Shown one piece after another: positions 31,341-44,144 of a stretch of 54,088 nucleotides of DNA. This stretch comes from Pseudomonadota bacterium (GTDB lineage Bacteria > Pseudomonadota > Alphaproteobacteria > Acetobacterales > Acetobacteraceae). The notes beneath the pieces are model-generated. The model was not told the DNA's origin, searched no databases, and saw only the letters and a program-made list of their open reading frames with translations. Every line of letters begins with the position of its first letter. Within the stretch, counting starts at the first letter, position 1. Made by a program: the position numbers and the translations under genes. The stretch lies in assembly GCA_021851785.1 (NCBI GenBank), contig JAJZBV010000022.1, forward strand, positions 1 to 54,088, read 5' to 3'.

Positions 31341-32675
31341 TCAGATCGGCAGTGAAATCCGTGCCCGCAACCCGCCTTGGGGACTGGTATCGAGAGAAAT
31401 ATCGCCGCCATGGGCGCGGGCGATGTCGCGGGCGATGGTGAGGCCGAGGCCGGTGCCGCCGGCGGCGCCGGTTTCGAACGGGCGAAAGACGCTTTCGCGG
31501 CGCTCGGGCGGGATGCCGGGGCCGTCATCATCGACGGCGATGGCGGCGATGCGGCTGCTCGGCGTGCTCAGGGTGACGGTGACGTGGCGCGCGTGGCGGC
31601 GGGCATTGTCGATCAGGTTGGTGATCGCGCGGCGCATGGCGTCCGAGCGGAGCGGCAGCGTCAGCGAAGGCGGCGTGATCAGCGTGATCGCCGCCCCGGC
31701 GCGGCGGGCGCCCGCGGCGATGTCCTCGAGCATCGCGGCGAGATCGGTCGGCTGCGCCTGCTCGGTGCCTTCGCCGCGGGCGAACGCGAGATAGCCGCCG
31801 ATCATGCGATCCATTTCCTCGACATCGGTGGTCATCTCGGCGATGTCCTGGCGGAGGGCGGACTCCGCCGGCAGCATGGCGAGGGCGAGGCGGAGCCGGG
31901 TGAGCGGCGTGCGCAGATCATGCGAGACGCCGGCGAGCATTTCGGTGCGCTGGGCGAGAAAGCGGCGGATGCGCTCCTGCATGCGGTTGAAGGCGGTCGC
32001 CGCCTGGCGCACCTCGGTCGCGCCCTCGGGCTTGATCGGTCCGACATCGCGGCCCATGCCGAAGGCCTCGGCGGCGCTCGCTAAGCGGCGGATGGCGCGC
32101 ACCTGGTTGCGCATGAAGAGCGCCGCGATGGAGAACAGCAGAATCGCCGAGCCGACCAGCCACAGCACGAAAAGATAGATGGTGCTGGCATAAAGCCGCT
32201 TGCGTGGCGCCTCGACCTCCAGAACGCCATCCCAGAACTGCACCTCGACCAGCACCGATTGCGGGTCCGACGTCCAGTCCATGCGGAAGGGGAGGCCGAT
32301 TTTCTCGCGCAAGGCCTCGGCGAGATCGTCATCCATCGGTCCCGGGATGTTGCGGCTCTTGGTGGTGGCGAGCCGGGCGCCGGGGCGGATGCGCATGGCG
32401 AATTCGAATTCCGTCCGCGCCTCGTCCAGAATCCATTGCCGCTCGGCGGGGTCGGGGGTGCGGCGGAGGAGATCGAGGGTGAAGCCGATCTCCCCGGCCA
32501 CGGCGCCGGCGAAGCGGCGGGAGATCAGTTCGAGGTGGCTGCCGTAAAAAATCTGCAACGCCACCACCTGCACGAGAACGAGCGGGAGCAGGATGATGAG
32601 GAGGCTCCGCCCGAGGAGGGAGCGCGGTAAGGCGCGCTTGATGAAGCGGCCGGAAAAACGGGTCGCGAAGCGCAT
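31341..32675 (-). CDS. Sensor histidine kinase, EnvZ type
   Basis: A 444-residue membrane kinase. Helix one (LLIILLPLVLVQVVALQIFYG) and helix two (TIYLFVLWLVGSAILLFSIAALF) enclose a periplasmic domain of about 120 residues. HAMP follows (RAIRRLASAAEAFGMGRDV), then the H-box GVSHDLRTPLTRLRLAL, N-box NLIDNARRHA, and the ATP-lid parts DDGPGIP and GGTGLGLTIARDIARAHGG. It follows the response regulator by one base, and a MarR gene lies upstream of both. The signal is unknown. Confidence 0.93.
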   Translation of the reverse strand: MRFATRFSGRFIKRALPRSLLGRSLLIILLPLVLVQVVALQIFYGSHLELISRRFAGAVAGEIGFTLDLLRRTPDPAERQWILDEARTEFEFAMRIRPGARLATTKSRNIPGPMDDDLAEALREKIGLPFRMDWTSDPQSVLVEVQFWDGVLEVEAPRKRLYASTIYLFVLWLVGSAILLFSIAALFMRNQVRAIRRLASAAEAFGMGRDVGPIKPEGATEVRQAATAFNRMQERIRRFLAQRTEMLAGVSHDLRTPLTRLRLALAMLPAESALRQDIAEMTTDVEEMDRMIGGYLAFARGEGTEQAQPTDLAAMLEDIAAGARRAGAAITLITPPSLTLPLRSDAMRRAITNLIDNARRHARHVTVTLSTPSSRIAAIAVDDDGPGIPPERRESVFRPFETGAAGGTGLGLTIARDIARAHGGDISLDTSPQGGLRARISLPI

Positions 32676-32676
32676 C

Positions 32677-33378
32677 TCAATGGCCGGGTTTCAGCACATA
32701 GCCGCGGCCGCGCACGGTATGCAGAAAGCGCGGCTCGCGCGGGTCGGCCTCGATTTTGCGCCGCAGCCGCGTCACCTGGACGTCGATCGCGCGCTCGCTG
32801 GTGTCGTCCATGGCGAGGGCGGCGGCGATTTCTTCCCGCGAGAGGACGGCGCCGGGACGCTGGGCGAGCGCGGCGAGGAGGGCCAGTTCGCCGCCGGTGA
32901 GGCGCCGGATCCCGTCGGGGCCGCGCAATTCGCCGCGTTCGGGATCGAACACGGCACTGCCGAGCTGCACCGGTCCCTGCGGCTGAACCGGCGCGGCGGC
33001 GCGGCGGAGGATGGCGCGAATCCGCAGCACCAGCTCGTCGGGGGCGAAGGGCTTCGGCAGATAATCATCGGCGCCGGCCTCGAAGCCGACGATGCGGTCC
33101 TCCGGCGCGCCGCGCGCGGTGAGCAGGAGCACCGGGAGGGCGAGCCCCTCCTTCCGCAAGCGGGTGATCAGCTCGATCCCCGATTCGCCCGGCATCATCA
33201 CATCGAGGACGATCAGATCGGGTTGCATGAAGCGCAAGCGGTCGCGCGCCTCGGCGGCGGTCTCGGCGACGGTGACACGAAACCCGCGCTCGCCGAGAAA
33301 CCGTGACAGGAGGGCGCGCAGCCGGGCATCGTCATCGACGATCAGAACATGGTTTTCCTCGCGCATCCCGCCTGCCAT
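32677..33378 (-). CDS. OmpR-family response regulator (PetR-like)
   Basis: A 233-residue protein. The receiver domain (about 10-125) has VDDD acidic residues, the phosphate acceptor in LIVLDVMMPGESG, the conserved LLLTARG and the lysine in LPKPFAPDEL. A winged-helix DNA-binding domain (LTGGELALLAALAQRPG, SERAIDVQVTRLRRKIEADP, FLHTVRGRGYVL) follows. The arrangement MarR-OmpR-kinase resembles PetP-PetR of Rhodobacter, linked there to cytochrome bc1 expression; this assignment is from gene order and family only. The start at 33378 or four codons later cannot be settled. Confidence 0.92.
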   Translation of the reverse strand: MAGGMREENHVLIVDDDARLRALLSRFLGERGFRVTVAETAAEARDRLRFMQPDLIVLDVMMPGESGIELITRLRKEGLALPVLLLTARGAPEDRIVGFEAGADDYLPKPFAPDELVLRIRAILRRAAAPVQPQGPVQLGSAVFDPERGELRGPDGIRRLTGGELALLAALAQRPGAVLSREEIAAALAMDDTSERAIDVQVTRLRRKIEADPREPRFLHTVRGRGYVLKPGH

Positions 33379-33382
33379 CGGC

Positions 33383-34006
33383 TCAGGTCTTGCCCCTGCC
33401 CGGGTCGTCCCGCGGCGCCCCCGCCCGCTGGCCGCGCCCGGAAGTGGCTTCCCCGTGTGCGATATAGTTCCGCGCCGCCTCGTTCATGATGCCGCGCAGC
33501 ACTCGCCGGAACCCTTCCACCGCTTGCCCGCCGGCTTCGCGATAGGCGGCGACGAGACGCTCGCGCTGGCGCTCGAAAAGGCCGCGCTCCAAGGCATTGC
33601 CCTGATCGGTCAGGAACAGGAGGCGCTGACGGCGGTCGCTCAAGCCCGATTCCTGGCGCACGTAGCCGGCGGCGATCAGCGGCGTCAGCACGCGGGCCAG
33701 GCTCTGCTTGGTGATTTGCAGGATCGCCAGCAGATCGCCGACGCTGATCCCGGGATTGCGGCCGATGAAGAGCAGGGCGCGGTGGTGAGCACGCCCGAGA
33801 TTGAGATCGGCGAGGATCGCGTCCGCCGCGGCGGTGATGTCGCGATAGGCGAAGAACAGCATCTCCTGCGTCACCCTGATCTGCTCCTCGCGCAGGAACA
33901 GGAGGTTGGCGCCGGCGCCCGGCCGCGGATCGGGCGGGAGGGGATCGGCCGGCTTGGCCTCGGCGGCGGCGTTCAAGGGGTCTGGCATAACCGGCATTCC
34001 TGTCAT
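33383..34006 (-). CDS. MarR family regulator (PetP-like)
   Basis: A 207-residue MarR protein. The dimerisation helices and wing region are clear: LGRAHHRALLFIGRNPGISVGDLLAILQITKQSLARVLTPLIAAGYVRQESGLSDRRQRLLFLTDQG. N- and C-terminal arms are proline/glycine-rich. It ends four bases before the OmpR-type gene, so the three genes form an operon; this set is widespread in alphaproteobacteria and the MarR member is called PetP. It is divergent from dnaN. Start uncertain: 34006 or 33988 (AGGA upstream of the latter). Confidence 0.87.
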   Translation of the reverse strand: MTGMPVMPDPLNAAAEAKPADPLPPDPRPGAGANLLFLREEQIRVTQEMLFFAYRDITAAADAILADLNLGRAHHRALLFIGRNPGISVGDLLAILQITKQSLARVLTPLIAAGYVRQESGLSDRRQRLLFLTDQGNALERGLFERQRERLVAAYREAGGQAVEGFRRVLRGIMNEAARNYIAHGEATSGRGQRAGAPRDDPGRGKT

Positions 34007-34207
34007 TGCGGCGGGCAGCGGGGCGGCGGGCAGCGGGCGATGATCGCCCGCATGGCCACCCGTGCGACATTATGACATTTCCCGCCGATGAAGGCGAACG
34101 CCAAGCCCGGCTTTCGCGGCCCCCGCTCGGTTGCTATACCCTGGTTTCTGGCGAAGGATGGCAGTCAGTGCCCGCCTTCCGCTCGCGGCGTAGCAGGGAT
34201 GGGGACA

Positions 34208-35332
34208 ATGAATTTCAAGGCTGACCGGGCGACGCTCCTCAAGACGCTTGCGCATGTCCAAAGCGTGGTCGAGAAGCGCAATACGCTGCCAATTCTTGCC
34301 AATGTCCTGATCGTCGCGCGCGAGGGGCGGCTTTCGCTGACCGCGACCGACATGGAGATCGCCGTCGTCCAGGACGTCGCGGCGGCGGTCGTGCAGGATG
34401 GCGCCGCGACCGCGCCGGCGGCGACGCTTTACGAGATCGTCCGCAAGCTCCCCGACGGGGTCGAGATCGAAATCAGCCATCGCGGCGGCGAGACCGCGCT
34501 CCAGCTTCGCGCCGGGCGCTTCGCGACCAGCCTGAATGCGCTCCCCGTCGAGGATTTTCCGGCGATGACGGCGGGCAGCCTCGGGCATCGCTTCGCGCTC
34601 CCGGCCGGCGTCTTGCGGGCGATGATCGATCGCTCGCGTTTCGCGATCAGCACCGAGGAAACCCGCTATTACCTGAACGGCATCTATCTGCACGCGACCG
34701 AAAGCGAGGGGGCCCCGGTTTTGCGCGCGGTCGCGACCGACGGCCATCGCCTCGCCCGCGTCGAGGAGCCGCTGCCGGAGGGGGCGGCGGGGATGCCCGG
34801 CGTCATCGTGCCGCGCAAGACCGTCGCCGAGTTGCGCAAGCTCATCGAGGAGACCAGCGATCAGGTCACGATCGCGCTTTCGGATACGCGCATTCAGTTC
34901 ACCCTCGGCCCGGTGACGCTGACCAGCAAGCTGATCGATGGCACGTTTCCGGAATATGACCGCGTCATCCCGCGCGGCAACGACAAGGTTCTGCGCGTCG
35001 TGAAAAAGGATTTCGCCGAGGCGGTCGCGCGCGTCGCGGCGATTTCGCTGGAGCGGACGCGGCCGGTGAAGCTTTCGCTGGCGCGCGATCTCCTGGTGCT
35101 GTCGGCGGCCAATCCCGAGCACGGCACGGCGACCGAGGAACTCGACGGGGCGCGGGTCCATTACGACAACGGACCGCTCGAAATCGGCTTTCAGGCGCGC
35201 TACATCACCGATATCACCGACCAGATCGAGGGCGAGGTGGAGTTTCTCTTCGCCGATGGCGGCGCGCCGACGATCGTGCGCGATGCGGCCGACGCGAGCG
35301 CGCTTTACGTGCTGATGCCGATGCGGGTTTGA
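34208..35332 (+). CDS. dnaN: DNA polymerase III beta subunit (sliding clamp)
   Basis: A 374-residue clamp protein. It begins MNFKADRATLLKTLAHVQSVVEKRNTLPILANVLI and ends with ALYVLMPMRV; the three clamp domains are of normal length. It encircles DNA and tethers polymerase III. GGGGACA just before the ATG serves as ribosome-binding site, and TATACC at 34135-34140 could be a -10 element. dnaA is not upstream; instead the MarR operon is divergent. recF and gyrB follow in the same direction. Confidence 0.97.
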   Translation: MNFKADRATLLKTLAHVQSVVEKRNTLPILANVLIVAREGRLSLTATDMEIAVVQDVAAAVVQDGAATAPAATLYEIVRKLPDGVEIEISHRGGETALQLRAGRFATSLNALPVEDFPAMTAGSLGHRFALPAGVLRAMIDRSRFAISTEETRYYLNGIYLHATESEGAPVLRAVATDGHRLARVEEPLPEGAAGMPGVIVPRKTVAELRKLIEETSDQVTIALSDTRIQFTLGPVTLTSKLIDGTFPEYDRVIPRGNDKVLRVVKKDFAEAVARVAAISLERTRPVKLSLARDLLVLSAANPEHGTATEELDGARVHYDNGPLEIGFQARYITDITDQIEGEVEFLFADGGAPTIVRDAADASALYVLMPMRV

Positions 35333-35360
35333 CGCCGCGGGGGACCGAAAAGGACGCGGT

Positions 35361-39109
<3,749 letters not shown>

Positions 39110-39118
39110 AGAAAAAAC

Positions 39119-40108
39119 ATGCGGTGGATGACGCTCTCTCTGGTTCTGTTTTCCGTGATTCTGTTTTCCCTGGCCTCCACCGCCGCGCGCGCCCAGGGGC
39201 TGGCTTTCGTGATCGATTCGGGAGCGGCGGCGATCAGCGTTGTCGATGTGGCGAGCGCGCGCGAAATTCGCCGCGTGCCGGTGCTGCGCGAGCCGCACCA
39301 CATGGCGCTGACCCCCGATCATCGCTTTCTCCTGATCGGCGATACCGCCGGCAATGAGCTGATCTTTCTCGATCCCGTCTCTGGCGGGGTCGCGCGGCGG
39401 ATACCGATGCCCGATCCCTACCAATTGCAGTTCAGCCCGGACGGCAAGACCCTGGTGGTGACCGAACTGGCGCGCAACCGGGTCGATATCTATGACGCGG
39501 GGAGCTATCATCTACGCTTCCGGCTCGCGTTGGGCTCGTTCCCGAGCCACATCAATTTTTCGCCGGATTCGAAAACCGCTTTTGTTACCCTGCAACAATC
39601 CAACCAGTTGGTGGCGATCGCGACCGGGTCCGGAGACGTCCGCTGGAAAATCGATATCGGCGACACGCCGGCCGGCGTGCTCTGGCTCGATGGTCGGGTG
39701 CTGGTCGCGGTGATGGGCCGGGATGGTCTTGCCGTCGTCAATCCGGCAAACGGCGCGATCGAACGCCGCGTCGCCACGGGCCGCGGGGCGCATAATCTTT
39801 TCCTCTCCCCCGATGGCAGGACGCTCTATGTCGCCAACCGGGTCGATGGCACGATCGCCGTGCTCGACCCCAAGACTCTCGTGGTGCAACGCGAGATTTC
39901 GCTTCCCGGCGGGCCGGACGATCTCGATTTCGCGCCCGACGGAAAGCTCTGGGTGACACGGCGCTTTGCCCATAGCGTCGCCGTTCTCGACCCCGCGAGC
40001 GGCAAGTATGAGATCATCGAAGTGGGCCGCTCGCCGCATGGCATCTGGCTGAACACGCATGATCATTTGCCGCGCGCCGTCGCCGGGGCGCCAGCGGGAC
40101 ATTCATGA
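39119..40108 (+). CDS. Exported YncE-like beta-propeller protein
   Basis: A 329-residue secreted protein with a signal peptide (VLFSVILFSLASTAARAQG) and about seven repeats of the YncE/YVTN type: SVVDVASAREIRRVPV, MALTPDHRFLLIGD, QFSPDGKTLVVTELARNRVDIYD, LFLSPDGRTLYVANRVDGTIAVLDPKTL, DFAPDGKLWVTRRFAHSVAVLDPASG. Such propellers bind ligands or proteins in the periplasm; the function is not known here. It follows gyrB by nine bases and overlaps the next gene by four, forming a coupled trio. Confidence 0.85.
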   Translation: MRWMTLSLVLFSVILFSLASTAARAQGLAFVIDSGAAAISVVDVASAREIRRVPVLREPHHMALTPDHRFLLIGDTAGNELIFLDPVSGGVARRIPMPDPYQLQFSPDGKTLVVTELARNRVDIYDAGSYHLRFRLALGSFPSHINFSPDSKTAFVTLQQSNQLVAIATGSGDVRWKIDIGDTPAGVLWLDGRVLVAVMGRDGLAVVNPANGAIERRVATGRGAHNLFLSPDGRTLYVANRVDGTIAVLDPKTLVVQREISLPGGPDDLDFAPDGKLWVTRRFAHSVAVLDPASGKYEIIEVGRSPHGIWLNTHDHLPRAVAGAPAGHS

Positions 40109-41046
40109 GCGACCCCCTCGACACCATCGCCGGGTGGATCGCGGAACACGCGGCGATCCCGCTGCTCTGGCATCTCGGCCTGATGCAATGGGAGGATCTG
40201 GCCTATGGCTGGGCGCTGTTCGCGGTCTATGGCGCGGTGCAGGTCGCGCTGATGTATGCGATCTGCCTGCCGCTCGAGCGGTTTTTCCCGATCGAGCATT
40301 GGCCCGACCATCGGGTGGAATGGACCGACATGTTCTATACCATTCTCGCCCGCGTCGGCATCTTGCCGCTCTTCACCTTCGTTCTGTTCTTTCGTGTGCA
40401 AGCCGCGTTTTCCGGCCTGCTCGCCGATCACGATCTGGTCGCGCCAACGCTCGAACGCGCGATCCCGGCGCTCTTCGGCCATCCCGTGCCGACCTTCATC
40501 CTCTATGCGCTGATCCTCGATTTCGCCGATTACTGGCGCCATCGCCTCTCGCATCGCTTCCGCTGGTGGTATGCGCTGCATGCCCTCCATCACGCGCAGC
40601 GGCAGATGACGTTCTGGTCCGATGATCGCAATCATCTGCTCGATGATCTCATCGCCGCGCTGTGGTTCGGGGTGATCGCGCTCGCGATCGGCGTCGCGCC
40701 GCTGCAATTTCCGGTGCTGGTTCTGGTGCTGCGCTTCCTCGAAAGCCTCTCGCACGCCAACACCAGGCTCTCGTTCGGCTGGCTTGGCGACCGGCTGCTG
40801 ATTTCGCCGCGGTTCCACCGCGCCCATCACGCCATCCGCGCCGCCGGGGCGAAAAGCTGCAATTATGGCGCCGTGTTCCCGTTCTGGGATATGCTGTTCG
40901 GGACCGCCGATTTCACCGCAACCCCCGGCATGACCGGCGATCCCAAAGCCGACGAGGCTCTCGCGTCCGGTTCCTATCTCGCGCAGCAATGGGCGGGGCT
41001 GCGCGGTTTTCTTCATGCCCTCGGCGTCATGGAACATTCACAATGA
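40105..41046 (+). CDS. Fatty acid hydroxylase/sterol desaturase-family membrane protein
   Basis: A 313-residue membrane protein with several hydrophobic helices and three histidine clusters of the non-haem di-iron hydroxylases: DYWRHRLSHRF, ALHALHHAQRQMTFW and RFHRAHHAIR. Members hydroxylate or desaturate lipids, such as hopanoids, carotenoids or fatty acids. The substrate is open; hpnK elsewhere in the window shows hopanoids are made here. ATGA overlaps on both sides couple it to the propeller and lipoprotein genes. Confidence 0.88.
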   Translation: MSDPLDTIAGWIAEHAAIPLLWHLGLMQWEDLAYGWALFAVYGAVQVALMYAICLPLERFFPIEHWPDHRVEWTDMFYTILARVGILPLFTFVLFFRVQAAFSGLLADHDLVAPTLERAIPALFGHPVPTFILYALILDFADYWRHRLSHRFRWWYALHALHHAQRQMTFWSDDRNHLLDDLIAALWFGVIALAIGVAPLQFPVLVLVLRFLESLSHANTRLSFGWLGDRLLISPRFHRAHHAIRAAGAKSCNYGAVFPFWDMLFGTADFTATPGMTGDPKADEALASGSYLAQQWAGLRGFLHALGVMEHSQ

Positions 41047-41387
41047 CAATTTCGGTCAAATCCGCGCTGCTGCTCCCGCTCGTGCTTCTCGCCGGCTGCA
41101 CCGGCCCGCAGCAAATGGTGCATTATAGCTGCACCCGCGGCATGCGCCTCGATGTCACCTACGAGGAAGCGACGCATGTCGCGCGGGTGCATGACATGAT
41201 CGGCCAGGTACGTGTCTTGCCCGAGATTTCCGCCGATGCCAGCGGCACCGTCTATGCCGACAGGGCGGTGACGTTCATCCGTAACAGCGACGGCAGCGTG
41301 ATCTACGCCGCTCTCGACAGCAGCCACGACAGCGTCACCTGCACGCCGCCGAAACTGACCGCGGCACTGACGCAGGCGATCGAGTGA
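41043..41387 (+). CDS. Small MliC-like lipoprotein
   Basis: A 114-residue lipoprotein with the lipobox LLAGC. The mature part has YSCTRGMRLDVTYEEATHVARV, SGTVYADRAVTFI and DSVTCTPP; two cysteines in YSC and VTC flank a small beta domain, the pattern of MliC/PliC lysozyme inhibitors. The resemblance is modest. Its start overlaps the hydroxylase stop (ATGA), closing a three-gene coupled run. Confidence 0.68.
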   Translation: MTISVKSALLLPLVLLAGCTGPQQMVHYSCTRGMRLDVTYEEATHVARVHDMIGQVRVLPEISADASGTVYADRAVTFIRNSDGSVIYAALDSSHDSVTCTPPKLTAALTQAIE

Positions 41388-41480
41388 CCCCGCCAGGATG
41401 ATGTTCCCCGGGGGTGAGTGAAGCAACGCGCCGGTGGCGTTCAAAGCCGGCCACAGGAACAAAGGGAGGGGAGGACGCAC

Positions 41481-41579
41481 ATGCCGGTATCACGCAAGCC
41501 CGAGGAATTTTTGTGGCAGCAGGGCGGACCGGCTCTGGCCGGGCCGGCCGGGTCAGGCCTGATCGGCGGCGGTCTCTAG
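41481..41579 (+). CDS. Possible 32-residue small protein
   Basis: A short frame MPVSRKPEEFLWQQGGPAL onward with a Gly/Ala/Pro-rich end. It stands out only for its ribosome-binding region: AGGGAGGGGAGG lies six bases before the ATG, better than that of most genes here. Its 3' third overlaps the opposite-strand end of the MHYT-GGDEF-EAL gene. It has no family I recognise and could be untranslated. Confidence 0.35.
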   Translation: MPVSRKPEEFLWQQGGPALAGPAGSGLIGGGL

Positions 41580-43985
41580 GCTCGGGAAGCGCCCGCCGGC
41601 TGGCCTCGCCGGCCGGCCGGCGCCGCCCGCGAGCAAGCCCGAGAGCGCACCGGCAGGCGCCGGGCGGCCGAGCAGATAGCCTTGTATCTCAGCGCTGGAT
41701 TCTTTTTGCAGCAGACGAAGCTGGGTCTCGGTTTCGACCCCTTCCGCGGTGACGTCGAGGGTCAGGCTGTTGGCGAGCGCGACGATCGCCCGCACGATCG
41801 CCATCGCCTCGTCATTCTCGCCGAGCGCCTGAATGAAAGAGCGGTCGATTTTCAGCTTGTCGAAGGGGAAACGGCGAAGATAGCTGAGGCTGGAATAGCC
41901 GGTGCCGAAATCGTCGAGCACGATGCGAAGGCCGAGCGCCTTGAGCGCGGTCAGGGTGGCGAGGGTCGCCTCGGTATCCTCGATCAGCAGGCTTTCGGTG
42001 ACCTCGAGTTCGAGCCGGGTCGGCGAGAGACCGGTTTTGGCCAGAACATCGGTCACCGTCGCGACGATGTTGCCGGCGCGGATCTGGGCCGGCGAAATAT
42101 TGACGGCGATGCGGTGCGGCTGCGGCCAGGAGGCCGCTTCGGCGCAAGCGGTTTCGAGAACCAGGCGGCCGAGCGGCACGATGAGGCCGCTTTCCTCCGC
42201 CAGCGGAATGAAATCGGCCGGCGAGATCGACCCGTGTTCGGGATGCGGCCAGCGCGCCAGCGCCTCGAATCCGGCCAGCGTCTTCCCGTCATTCTTGAAC
42301 AGCGGCTGAAAATGGATGGCGAGCGTCCGCCGCCGGATGGCGAGGCGGAGATCCTGCTCGAGATGCCGCCTTCGCTGCAATTCGGCATCCATCGCCGGAT
42401 CGAACAGCCGCATTGTGCCGCGGCCGGCGCGCTTGGCGGCATAGAGAGCAATATCGGCGTTCTTCAGCAATTCATCCGGGGTTTCGCCATGTTGCGGGTA
42501 GAGCGCGATGCCGATGCTGGTGTTGATTTGCACGAATTGCGGGCCGATCTCGATGGGCTCGATCAGAGTGGCGATGATCCGCTGCGCCACTTCCCTGGCA
42601 AGATTGTCCCCGGGATCGGCGGCGAGCAGAAGAACGAATTCGTCGCCGCCGAGCCGCGCGATGATTTCGGCGCCGCGGGCGGCGGCGCGCAGCCTTGCTG
42701 CGACACGGACCAGCACCTGATCCCCGGTGGGATGGCCATGCAGATCGTTCACCGCCTTGAAGCGGTCGAGATCGAGGGAAAGCAGCGCCAAGGTCTCGCC
42801 CCGGGAGATCGCCGCGGCGATGCGCTCGCGGAGGAGGGAGCGGTTGGCGAGACCGGTGAGCGGATCGTGATGGGCGAGATATTCGAGCTGTTCGGCGGCT
42901 TTTTTGCGTTCGGAAATGTCGCGGAGTGCCACGACCTTCGCCGGTTTTCCGCCATACTCGATGTCACGCGCCAGAACCTCGACCGGCCGGATCGCGCCAT
43001 CGGCGGCGCGGAGCGCGCATTCCTCGAGCCCGGTAAAGCCGGAGGCGATGCATTCCTTCGCGTGCTTGATTTCGCGCTCGGCGACAAAATCGAGCACCGA
43101 GCGACCGATGGCCCCCTCCGCCGTGAGGCCGACCATCTCGGCGAAGGCAGCATTGACGTCGAGAATGATGCCGTCGCGATGGATCAGCAAGCCCTCGAAG
43201 GCCGAATCGGCGATCTGGCGAAGCCGCTCGGCCTCGGCGGCGTCGCGCCGCTCCGCTCGCGCGTCGATCAGAGCGAACATCAGCCCGGCGAGCAGGATCA
43301 GGACACTGACCGACGCCACCGCGATCGCCAACAGCGCCGGCGTCAACACCGCGTTTCCCGGCGCGATGCCGGGGCCGAGCACCGGCACCAGCACCACCGC
43401 CGTCATGCCGGTGAAGTGCATGGCGATGATGGCGAAGGCCAGCAACAGCCCGCCCGCGAGCCGGCCGGCGGTGGTCTGCCAGCGCCCGACGACGAACAGC
43501 GCCAGCGCCGCGCTCACGGCGCCGACGATGATCGCGGCGATGACATAGGGGCGCTGGAACATCACGATGGCGCCGAGACGCATCGCCATCATGCCGGTGA
43601 AATGCATGGCGGTGATGCCGAGGCCGACGATGGCGCCGCCGACCAGGGCGGCGAGCGGGTGGCGCGGCGATGCCAGGAACAGGGCGAAGCCCGGCAGCGT
43701 GCCGATGATCGCGGCCAGGATCGAGAACACCGTCCACGATACGTCATAGGCGACGGACATCCGCGTCTGGAAGGCCAGCATGGCGATGAAATGCAGCGCC
43801 CAGACGCCGCCGCCGAACGAGAACGTCGCCGCCACGGCCCAGGCGGCGCGGCTTATGCCCGCGTTTTTCATCGCGCGCGCGAGCATGGCGACGACGGTTG
43901 CGCAGGCGATGGCGCAGATCAGAACGGCCAGAGCCACCAGCCGGGGGTCGTGCCGCTGCGTCAGACACACGAGAATTTGTACCAT
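41553..43985 (-). CDS. MHYT-PAS-GGDEF-EAL cyclic-di-GMP enzyme
   Basis: An 810-residue membrane protein. The N-terminal MHYT domain (about 1-235) has seven helices and the repeated motifs ALHFIAM, AMHFTGMMAM and AMHFTGM, thought to bind metal or gas. A PAS domain follows (LRQIADSAFEGLLIHRDGIILDVN). The GGDEF domain carries RLGGDEFVLL intact, and the EAL domain has FEALARW, NISPAQIR, DDFGTGYSSLSYLRRFPFDKLKIDRSFI. Both catalytic signatures look complete, so it may make and degrade cyclic di-GMP. GGAG stands six bases before the ATG. It may link oxygen or a gas signal to motility versus attachment (inference). Confidence 0.94.
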   Translation of the reverse strand: MVQILVCLTQRHDPRLVALAVLICAIACATVVAMLARAMKNAGISRAAWAVAATFSFGGGVWALHFIAMLAFQTRMSVAYDVSWTVFSILAAIIGTLPGFALFLASPRHPLAALVGGAIVGLGITAMHFTGMMAMRLGAIVMFQRPYVIAAIIVGAVSAALALFVVGRWQTTAGRLAGGLLLAFAIIAMHFTGMTAVVLVPVLGPGIAPGNAVLTPALLAIAVASVSVLILLAGLMFALIDARAERRDAAEAERLRQIADSAFEGLLIHRDGIILDVNAAFAEMVGLTAEGAIGRSVLDFVAEREIKHAKECIASGFTGLEECALRAADGAIRPVEVLARDIEYGGKPAKVVALRDISERKKAAEQLEYLAHHDPLTGLANRSLLRERIAAAISRGETLALLSLDLDRFKAVNDLHGHPTGDQVLVRVAARLRAAARGAEIIARLGGDEFVLLLAADPGDNLAREVAQRIIATLIEPIEIGPQFVQINTSIGIALYPQHGETPDELLKNADIALYAAKRAGRGTMRLFDPAMDAELQRRRHLEQDLRLAIRRRTLAIHFQPLFKNDGKTLAGFEALARWPHPEHGSISPADFIPLAEESGLIVPLGRLVLETACAEAASWPQPHRIAVNISPAQIRAGNIVATVTDVLAKTGLSPTRLELEVTESLLIEDTEATLATLTALKALGLRIVLDDFGTGYSSLSYLRRFPFDKLKIDRSFIQALGENDEAMAIVRAIVALANSLTLDVTAEGVETETQLRLLQKESSAEIQGYLLGRPAPAGALSGLLAGGAGRPARPAGGRFPSLETAADQA

Positions 43986-44107
43986 CGAAATCTCCGCGCC
44001 GGGAGAACGTCACTGTGACGCGGCGCTGGAATACGGAATATGGACTAATTCAGAGTTAACAGGCGGCGCGATATCCTGGGCCGAGGCCTCTTCGCGGCAG
44101 GGATGCG

Positions 44108-44136
44108 GGCGCCCGAAGCGGTGTGCTTCGGGCGCC
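44108..44136 (-). terminator. Strong hairpin after the MHS transporter gene
   Basis: A perfect 12-bp stem GGCGCCCGAAGC/GCTTCGGGCGCC with the loop GGTGT lies eight bases beyond the transporter stop on the reverse strand. No T tract follows on that strand, although T-rich sequence (TCTTTCCCTC) lies on the forward side. Confidence 0.65.
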
Positions 44137-44144
44137 TCTTTCCC

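Noticed and set aside
41682-44018. A 778-codon forward frame opposite the MHYT-GGDEF-EAL gene
   Set aside because: It is antisense to a gene with intact GGDEF and EAL motifs and shows only Gly/Arg/Glu-rich filler.
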